Shown here: one piece after another, positions 34,794-40,220 of the stretch
Layout: every line of letters starts with the position of its first letter
Numbering within the stretch: position 1 is the stretch's first letter
NCBI GenBank assembly: GCA_000613465.1
Contig: BAJA01000044.1
Coordinates: 1 to 40,220, forward strand
DNA: 40,220 nucleotides
From: Bacteroides nordii WAL 11050 = JCM 12987
GTDB lineage: Bacteria; Bacteroidota; Bacteroidia; Bacteroidales; Bacteroidaceae
Direction: 5' to 3'
Program-made: the position numbers and the translations under genes
The notes under the pieces: generated by a model
The model's input: only the letters and a program-made list of their open reading frames with translations
Databases searched by the model: none
Told to the model about the DNA's origin: nothing

Positions 34794-37553
34794 TTAAAAC
34801 AGATTCAGTTTATTCTTTTGTGCTTCTTCAAGCGATACTGTCTCACGACGCTTCATACCGCTTTTATCACGCAAATCCTTGTATTCTTTTGCCAATTCTG
34901 CCACCAGTTCCTCTTTTGCCTTTGGATTAAGCAACCGTGCTGCTACACCGGCATTTTGAGATGCATCCTTCAAATGCACTACCGGAGCATGATAAACAGG
35001 AGCTATTTTCAAAGCCGTATGCATCTTCGAAGTCGTAGCGCCACCAATCAACAAAGGAATATCCAAACCTGCTTTTTCCAATTCCATAGCTACATGAACC
35101 ATCTCCTCCAAAGAAGGAGTAATCAGTCCGCTCAGACCGATCATATCCACTTTCTCTTCAATAGCATACTGTACAATGGTTTCGGCAGGTACCATTACCC
35201 CTAAATCTACAATATCATAACCGTTACAAGCCATCACTACAGATACAATATTCTTACCGATATCATGCACATCTCCTTTGACAGTAGCGAGCAGCACCTT
35301 ACCGGCTGTAGAAGCACCTTCCTGTTTCTCCGATTCAATAATCGGTTGTAAAATAGCCACTGCCTTTTTCATGGTACGTGCAGTTTTCACAACTTGGGGT
35401 AAAAACATTTTCCCCGCTCCAAACAGTTCGCCTACATGATTCATACCCTCCATCAATGGTCCCTCAATCACATCCACCGCCTTATCATACAGTGGCAATG
35501 CTTCCGCCAGATCTTCTTCCAGAAAGTCACCAATACCCTTCACTAATGCGTACTGCAAACGTTCCTGCACAGTACCCTCTCTCCAGGCTAAATGAGTTGA
35601 AACCTGAGAATTGGGAGTTGGAAGTTCGCCATTCTTTTCGGCTTTCAACGCTTCGGCAAGTTCGATCAGACGTTCGGCAGCATCAGGACGACGATTCAGA
35701 ACAACATCCTCTATCTTTTCGAGCACATCGGCCGGAATATCCGTATAGAGCACGGAAGTAGCCGGATTGACAATTCCCATATCCATCCCTTGCTGAATAG
35801 CATGATAAAGAAAGACAGCATGCATTGCTTCCCGGATGTAGTTGTTTCCGCGGAAAGAGAATGAAAGATTACTAATACCACCACTCACATGTGCACCGGG
35901 AAGATTTTTACGAATCCAGCCGGTTGCATTGATAAAGTCGACAGCGTAATTATTGTGCTCTTCGATACCCGTAGCTACAGCAAGAACATTCGGGTCAAAA
36001 ATAATATCATGCGGATTGAATCCTATCTTATCAACCAACAAACGGTAAGCCCGCTCACAGACTTCTATTTTACGGGCAGCAGTATCTGCCTGTCCTTTTT
36101 CGTCGAAAGCCATTACCACAGTAGCAGCACCATATTGTTTAATAATGCGGGCATGCTCTAAGAACTTCTCTTCTCCTTCTTTTAAAGAGATAGAATTCAC
36201 TACCGATTTACCTTGCAGGCATTTCAGTCCGGCTTCAATGACCTCCCACTTAGAAGAGTCAATCATTACAGGCACACGAGCTATATCAGGCTCCGAAGCT
36301 ATCAGATTGAGGAAAGTTGTCATCTCCTGACGTGCATCCAACAACCCATCATCCATATTTACGTCAATGATCAACGCACCATCTTCTACTTGCTGACGGG
36401 CTATGGAAAGTGCTTCATCATATTTCTTCTCATTAATAAGCCGCAAGAACTTACGCGAACCGGCTACATTGCAACGCTCACCGATATTTACGAAATTGAT
36501 TTCGGGTTTCACCTCCAGCAATTCCAACCCCGAAAGCCAGAGACAATCAGGCTCAGGAACAGGTACATGGGGCTTTGCTCCTTCTATCAGGGCCGGATAT
36601 TCTGCAATATAAGCGTCAGTAGTACCACAACAGCCACCAATGATATTTATTAATCCTTCATGGATGTATTCTTTTACTTCATGAGCCATATCGGCCGGGG
36701 TCTGATCATATTTACCCAGACTATTAGGAAGTCCGGCATTCGGATAAGCACTGATGTAATAAGGTGCACGGTTGGCAAGCTGCTCAAGAAATGGCTTTAA
36801 TTGTTTGGCACCAAACGAGCAATTCAATCCCACCGAAAGTATATTAGCATGTTGCACAGAAGCCAGGAAAGCATCCAATGTCTGCCCCGAAAGTGTACGT
36901 CCACCCGTATCAGAAACAGTAACAGATAGCATAATGGGGACTTCAATACCTGTCTTTTTCATTGCCTGTTCTGCTGCATAGATAGCTGCCTTGGCATTCA
37001 GCGTATCAAAGATAGTTTCAATCAGAATGGCATCCACTCCTCCTTCGAGCATAGCTTCCATTTGCTGCTGATAAGCGGTAGCCAATCCATCATAGCTTAA
37101 TGCACGAAAGGCCGGATTATTCACATCAGGACTCATAGAGCAGGTCTTATTGGTAGGCCCTACCGAACCTGCCACAAAACGAGGCTTTTGCGGATTCTTT
37201 GCTGTATATTCATCCGCCACTTCACGTGCCAGTTTCACAGCAGCAAGGTTGATCTCACGTACATACTCTTCTACGTGATAATCGGCCATAGAAACCGTAG
37301 TCGAACTAAAGGTATTGGTTTCGATGATATCGGCACCTGCTTCCAGGTATTTACGGTGAATATCCTGAATTACATCCGGACGGGTCAGACACAACAAATC
37401 ATTGTTCCCTTTCAGTTGTCCGGGAATGTGTGCAAAACGTTCGCCACGGAAATCTTCTTCCTTTAAGTTGTATTGCTGAATCATAGTTCCCATCGCCCCA
37501 TCCAATATAAGGATGCGTTGGGATATTAATTGTGGAATAGTTGCTTTCGCCAT
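34794..37553 (-). CDS. metH: Cobalamin-dependent methionine synthase without activation domain
   Basis: 919 residues. Order: homocysteine methyltransferase domain (about 1-325; GLNCSFGAKQ and IIGGCCGTT supply the zinc cysteines), pterin-binding domain (about 345-610; NIGERCNVAGSRKF, DVNMDDGLLDA), cap and cobalamin-binding domains (about 660-890) with DVHDIG at 761-766, whose His763 should ligate cobalt. The protein stops at QKNKLNLF, right after the B12 domain; E. coli MetH (1227) has a further ~330-residue AdoMet/flavodoxin activation domain. I believe Bacteroides relatives share this shorter form with a separate activation protein, but no such gene is in the window. The linker at 643-654 (ELPTPNSQVSTH) is coded by a heptamer repeat. 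The upstream gap of 65 bp is too short for a B12 riboswitch. Confidence 0.96.
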   Translation of the reverse strand: MAKATIPQLISQRILILDGAMGTMIQQYNLKEEDFRGERFAHIPGQLKGNNDLLCLTRPDVIQDIHRKYLEAGADIIETNTFSSTTVSMADYHVEEYVREINLAAVKLAREVADEYTAKNPQKPRFVAGSVGPTNKTCSMSPDVNNPAFRALSYDGLATAYQQQMEAMLEGGVDAILIETIFDTLNAKAAIYAAEQAMKKTGIEVPIMLSVTVSDTGGRTLSGQTLDAFLASVQHANILSVGLNCSFGAKQLKPFLEQLANRAPYYISAYPNAGLPNSLGKYDQTPADMAHEVKEYIHEGLINIIGGCCGTTDAYIAEYPALIEGAKPHVPVPEPDCLWLSGLELLEVKPEINFVNIGERCNVAGSRKFLRLINEKKYDEALSIARQQVEDGALIIDVNMDDGLLDARQEMTTFLNLIASEPDIARVPVMIDSSKWEVIEAGLKCLQGKSVVNSISLKEGEEKFLEHARIIKQYGAATVVMAFDEKGQADTAARKIEVCERAYRLLVDKIGFNPHDIIFDPNVLAVATGIEEHNNYAVDFINATGWIRKNLPGAHVSGGISNLSFSFRGNNYIREAMHAVFLYHAIQQGMDMGIVNPATSVLYTDIPADVLEKIEDVVLNRRPDAAERLIELAEALKAEKNGELPTPNSQVSTHLAWREGTVQERLQYALVKGIGDFLEEDLAEALPLYDKAVDVIEGPLMEGMNHVGELFGAGKMFLPQVVKTARTMKKAVAILQPIIESEKQEGASTAGKVLLATVKGDVHDIGKNIVSVVMACNGYDIVDLGVMVPAETIVQYAIEEKVDMIGLSGLITPSLEEMVHVAMELEKAGLDIPLLIGGATTSKMHTALKIAPVYHAPVVHLKDASQNAGVAARLLNPKAKEELVAELAKEYKDLRDKSGMKRRETVSLEEAQKNKLNLF
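35589..35627 (-). repeat. Heptamer repeat inside metH
   Basis: On the minus strand the bases read as 7-nt units AACTTCC, AACTCCC, AATTCTC, AGGTTTC, AACTCAT. They code the linker ELPTPNSQVSTH between the pterin and cobalamin modules. Short heptameric repeats of this look occur between and inside genes of several phyla. The insertion is in frame and lies in a flexible linker, so it should be tolerated. Confidence 0.6.
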
Positions 37554-37560
37554 CTCTTTT

Positions 37561-37618
37561 TATACCTCTATAACCTTTATAGCCCTATTATAACCCTATA
37601 ATTTTATAACCTTATACC
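37561..37618. repeat. TATAACC-type repeat between smpB and metH
   Basis: Three exact TATAACC copies (starting 37569, 37589, 37605) and the variants TATACC, TATAGCCC and TATACCC fill almost the whole 65-bp gap between smpB and metH. The repeat supplies the metH leader. No promoter box or hairpin is clear within it. Confidence 0.6.
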
Positions 37619-38071
37619 CTATCTCTTAAACATCCGGTCCATATCACGACGATCATCTTTTTCCTTCAAAGACTCGCGCTTGTCATATTGCTTTTTACCT
37701 TTAGCCAAAGCCACAACAACTTTAGCTAATCCTTTTTCGTTGACAAACATACGAACGGGCACAATGGTAAATCCTGTTTCCTTCGTTCCCCGTTCCAGTT
37801 TCTTCAACTCCTTCTTATTGAGTAACAGCTTCCTGTCTCTACGGGCTGCATGATTATTGTACGAGCCATAAAAATATTCGGCAATGTGCATATTCTTCAC
37901 CCACAACTCACCTTTTGCAAAGTAACAAAACGTATCTACCAGACTTGCCTTTCCCAGGCGAATAGACTTTATCTCCGTTCCGGTGAGCACAATACCCGCA
38001 GTATAAGTATCCAGTAACTCATAGTCAAATGTAGCACGTTTATTCTTTATATTTACAGGAGCCAGTTTCAT
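37619..38071 (-). CDS. smpB: SsrA-binding protein SmpB
   Basis: 150 residues, normal family length. NKRATFDYELLDTYTAGIVL, TEIKSIRLGKASLVDTFC, WVKNMHIAEY, HAARRDRKLLLNKKEL and the basic tail KGKKQYDKRESLKEKDDRRD are diagnostic. SmpB binds tmRNA and brings it to stalled ribosomes for trans-translation. It starts 7 bp after the YIP1-like gene stop and precedes metH by 65 bp on the same strand. No tmRNA gene is visible in the window. Confidence 0.97.
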   Translation of the reverse strand: MKLAPVNIKNKRATFDYELLDTYTAGIVLTGTEIKSIRLGKASLVDTFCYFAKGELWVKNMHIAEYFYGSYNNHAARRDRKLLLNKKELKKLERGTKETGFTIVPVRMFVNEKGLAKVVVALAKGKKQYDKRESLKEKDDRRDMDRMFKR

Positions 38072-38078
38072 TATTTTC

Positions 38079-38654
38079 TTAATTTAATATTGCTGTTAGT
38101 TTATTGAACACAAATTGAATCACTGCCGGACATAGTATTAACAACAAAGACGACAAAATGGTGAATCGTAATCGGTTCTTTTCTTCAACCTGCATCACAA
38201 TCGGCGCACCTTCCCATACCACATAAACGATATAGAACTGCAACAACCAGCCGATGATGCTAAAATCAGGCAACAGCCCGGTAATTATTTTCAGCAGGAA
38301 ACTGACAACCAGTGCGTATCCTGCAAACTGCTGAGTCAGAGGGATATCATCTGACATTCCAAACATCTGTACCCTCAGTTGGTTGATGGCATAAGCCGCC
38401 AAAAAGTAGCCACCGAACAAAGCTACAGCCACAGCGCAGCATTGCGTCATGGCTATCTGAAAACTTTGCGGGCCTCCCCATCCATTGGCCAATAAAGAAC
38501 CAATAAAGACAGCAAGACCGCATAAACCAATCATAGGATAGACAAAAGCCACAAAGACTTTTCGCCTATCCTCTTCCAAACGAATTTCCTCCCAGGCCTT
38601 GGCCGGAGAGGAAATTAATGACATTGCTATTTTAAATAACTCTTTGTAATCCAA
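38079..38654 (-). CDS. YIP1-family integral membrane protein
   Basis: 191 residues with about five hydrophobic helices (VFVAFVYPMIGLCGLAVFIG, CCAVAVALFGGYFLAAYAI, YALVVSFLLKIITGLLPDF, LLQFYIVYVVWEGAPIVMQV, FTILSSLLLILCPAVIQFVF). The N-terminal FKIAMSLISSPAKAWEEI is typical of bacterial YIP1 (PF04893) proteins. The function is unknown; a small inner-membrane protein. It starts 2 bp after the NigD-like gene and precedes smpB by 7 bp, so it is translated within the same operon. Confidence 0.85.
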   Translation of the reverse strand: MDYKELFKIAMSLISSPAKAWEEIRLEEDRRKVFVAFVYPMIGLCGLAVFIGSLLANGWGGPQSFQIAMTQCCAVAVALFGGYFLAAYAINQLRVQMFGMSDDIPLTQQFAGYALVVSFLLKIITGLLPDFSIIGWLLQFYIVYVVWEGAPIVMQVEEKNRLRFTILSSLLLILCPAVIQFVFNKLTAILN

Positions 38655-38656
38655 AT

Positions 38657-39469
38657 TTATTCTTTAGCCTTAATTTGTACTTCGTATGTTTTAGATGACG
38701 TATTATTTTTATCTTCCAGGTCTATATTAGTATTATTCACCTGTGTTTCAATAATAATTTTTGTATCTGTATTAATAGGCACATTAAGTTTTCTCAGATT
38801 GAATGCCTTATAGAATACAAATGGATATTGCCCTGATAAATTTACGCTTGTATAATTGGTAGAAGTATCCTTTCCGTTATTATGACGTAAATACAATTTT
38901 ATGGTATTCTCTTCAGCAGGTTCATTAGGATAATAAACAAGCGTAAAATAATGAGATAATATACCATCTATTCCCATAAAATAATCAATCTGAAGCAGTA
39001 ACGTACTTTCGTCAAACATCACAGGTTCGTATTTATAAGAAGAACCAATTGTTCCATCCAAACTTCTGATAGGAGCCTTTGCTATCGAATCATTAGAAGC
39101 CCCTTTTTCTGATACAGATTCTACAGTGGCATCCAATCCAAATGCATACACCAACTGCAAATTCTGCAAAGACTCTGTATTTTCTGTAACCGTCTGTGTA
39201 GCGGAATCATACTGGTATATAATATAAGCCATGTCGCCCGAACTCGGATCAAAGCCATAGGTACTTTTCATTGTAGCCAGAGAAGTTGCTGACGCATAAT
39301 ACTTAAATCCATTAGCATCTTCAAAATAAATACTTCCAAGCCCCCCAGTCTTTACTTTAACAAAAGCATCCCGTCTCACTGTAGTATCATTCTCTCCATT
39401 CATACATGAAGTAAAACCAACGCCCATCAATACAACCAGGGCTAACATCAAAATTTTCACTTGTTTCAT
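38657..39469 (-). CDS. NigD-like lipoprotein
   Basis: 270 residues. The lipoprotein signal ends F-T-S-C (Cys22, then MNGEND). The mature protein is rich in beta strands and polar residues and resembles the Bacteroidetes NigD-like family (YIIYQYDSATQTVTENTES, PFVFYKAFNLRKLNVP). NigD-like proteins are common, with no settled general function. A -7 box 21 bp upstream supports the start at 39469. It heads the run NigD-like, YIP1, smpB, metH, nitroreductase. The family call rests on overall likeness and is moderate. Confidence 0.7.
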   Translation of the reverse strand: MKQVKILMLALVVLMGVGFTSCMNGENDTTVRRDAFVKVKTGGLGSIYFEDANGFKYYASATSLATMKSTYGFDPSSGDMAYIIYQYDSATQTVTENTESLQNLQLVYAFGLDATVESVSEKGASNDSIAKAPIRSLDGTIGSSYKYEPVMFDESTLLLQIDYFMGIDGILSHYFTLVYYPNEPAEENTIKLYLRHNNGKDTSTNYTSVNLSGQYPFVFYKAFNLRKLNVPINTDTKIIIETQVNNTNIDLEDKNNTSSKTYEVQIKAKE

Positions 39470-39489
39470 AAATCTATTATTAGAGTTTG

Positions 39490-39497
39490 CAAAGATA
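39490..39497 (-). promoter_or_regulatory. -7 promoter element for the NigD-smpB-metH operon
   Basis: TATCTTTG on minus matches TAnnTTTG. A TTTA (39522-39519) 21 bp upstream is a near-match to the -33 TTTG. The predicted leader to the ATG at 39469 is about 14 nt. Confidence 0.55.
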
Positions 39498-39550
39498 TAA
39501 ATTCCAATTCACAATAGGTAAATGCAGATACTTAAAAAATACTGCACCAA

Positions 39551-40051
39551 CTACTTTATTATTTTTGCAAATAACTCCAAATGATCATCCAAATACCCTG
39601 CTACTGTCGCAGTTACCTGTTCTTCCATTTCAAAATATTCTTCTTCAAGTTCGTCAAAAGCTTCATACTGCTCATACATTGCCATGAATTCATCCTCGGT
39701 TCGCTCTTTTTCAAGATCAGCACGGTGAGCATCATATACCTTTTTCGCCCGGTAAATCAATTTGGAAAATTCTTCAGCCCCCCACAGACGCATCACTTTG
39801 GCAAAAGGATTATCAAAAATATATCCCCCATAACCATTCTGTATCAATTGACAAAAACCTCCCGTCATAATCTCATCACGAAAAATCTGATAGGCCAACA
39901 GCGAATGTTGTTCACCTGTAAGCAAAGCCATCGTTTCGGCAGTCAGCTCACCCCCTATCACTTCTTTATATTTATCAGTAAATACCTGGATAAACTCATC
40001 CATCCCTTCACCCGCAGCTTTTTGCAGAGCAGCATCTGTTACTTCTATCAT
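39551..40051 (-). CDS. DUF4375 (DMP19-like) protein
   Basis: 166 residues from the ATG at 40051 (MIEVTDAALQKAAGEGMDEF). The frame is open to 40099, but the upstream 16 residues overlap the promoter. The central LLAYQIFRDEIMTGGFCQLI and NGYGGYIFDNPFAKVMRLWG fit DUF4375, the family of the Neisseria DNA-mimic protein DMP19. The C-terminal third is strongly acidic (EKERTEDEFMAMYEQYEAFD, ELEEEYFEMEEQ), as in DNA mimics. It is cytoplasmic with no signal. It has its own promoter, and the function in Bacteroides is unknown. Confidence 0.82.
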   Translation of the reverse strand: MIEVTDAALQKAAGEGMDEFIQVFTDKYKEVIGGELTAETMALLTGEQHSLLAYQIFRDEIMTGGFCQLIQNGYGGYIFDNPFAKVMRLWGAEEFSKLIYRAKKVYDAHRADLEKERTEDEFMAMYEQYEAFDELEEEYFEMEEQVTATVAGYLDDHLELFAKIIK

Positions 40052-40078
40052 AAATGTGTTCCTGTTTATATAATGTTG

Positions 40079-40086
40079 CAAAGTTA
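40079..40086 (-). promoter_or_regulatory. -7 promoter element for the DUF4375 gene
   Basis: TAACTTTG on minus fits TAnnTTTG and lies 28 bp upstream of the ATG at 40051. The -33 region has only TTTC near the expected place. The element decides against the longer start at 40099. Confidence 0.5.
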
Positions 40087-40208
40087 CGAACTTTATCAAT
40101 GAAATACCTTTTTTTGTCCATAAATTTTATATTCACATTATTATAAACGCGCGCAGGCGTATTTTCTTCTTTTTTTAAAAGAAAAATCCCCGTGTAATTA
40201 ATAGAGGG

Positions 40209-40220
40209 TAGGGTACCCTA
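40209..40220. repeat. Perfect 12-bp palindrome at the right edge
   Basis: TAGGGTACCCTA is its own reverse complement and is the last 12 bases of the window. It is preceded by GAGGG, so the symmetry may extend beyond the edge. The interval 40100-40208 holds no gene I can support, only AT-rich sequence and a short GC-rich CGCGCGCAGGCG stretch. Confidence 0.5.

Noticed and set aside
37554..37618. Cobalamin riboswitch upstream of metH
   Set aside because: The gap is 65 bp and filled by a repeat; a cobalamin riboswitch needs about 200 nt and its B12-box was not found.

Overview
The window looks like a chromosomal segment of a gut Bacteroides or a close relative. It is AT-rich and carries a SusC/SusD pair with an ECF-sigma/FecR regulatory cassette. 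Its signal peptides and lipoboxes are of Bacteroidetes type. Several starts are preceded by Bacteroides -7 boxes (TAnnTTTG), and the housekeeping genes (smpB, metH, udk, dsbD) are Bacteroides-like. I see no rRNA, CRISPR array, insertion sequence or complete tRNA.

Positions 1-24153 form one large polysaccharide utilization locus (PUL), all on the minus strand. In transcription order it holds an ECF sigma factor, a FecR anti-sigma factor, a SusC transducer with an STN domain, SusD, a secreted polysaccharide-pyruvyl-transferase-family protein, a Tat-signal twin-FAD oxidoreductase, GH97, a LamG protein, GH3, a GH37 (trehalase)-like enzyme, a second GH3, GH105, a surface lipoprotein with a polysaccharide-lyase-type jelly roll, and the N-terminal part of GH115. 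GH115, GH105 and the lyase-like lipoprotein together point to a glucuronate-containing polysaccharide. The GH3, GH97 and GH37-like enzymes would trim neutral sugars. The oxidoreductase and the pyruvyl-transferase-like protein have no obvious place in a standard saccharification scheme and are the most interesting part of the window.

Positions 24448-28918 hold core genes: a DsbD-type thiol reductase, a small Dabb-domain protein, and on the plus strand uridine kinase and an MltF-like lytic transglycosylase. Positions 28930-33926 hold a minus-strand tripartite efflux operon (TolC, HlyD/EmrA, DHA2-type MFS) followed by an AraC regulator. A palindrome overlaps its promoter. Positions 34189-40051 hold a likely operon nigD-like, YIP1, smpB, metH, exported nitroreductase, preceded by a DUF4375 gene.

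Six genes (GH37-like, GH97, FAD oxidoreductase, pyruvyl-transferase-like, HlyD, TolC) are each interrupted by one single-base frameshift, two of them in A8/T8 tracts. In every case the second frame resumes the family sequence exactly, so I annotate whole reconstructed genes and give the pieces. Uncorrected sequencing indels are the simplest explanation; recent decay or slippage-based switching cannot be excluded. The left edge is also suspect: GH115 homology stops about 60 bases before position 1.
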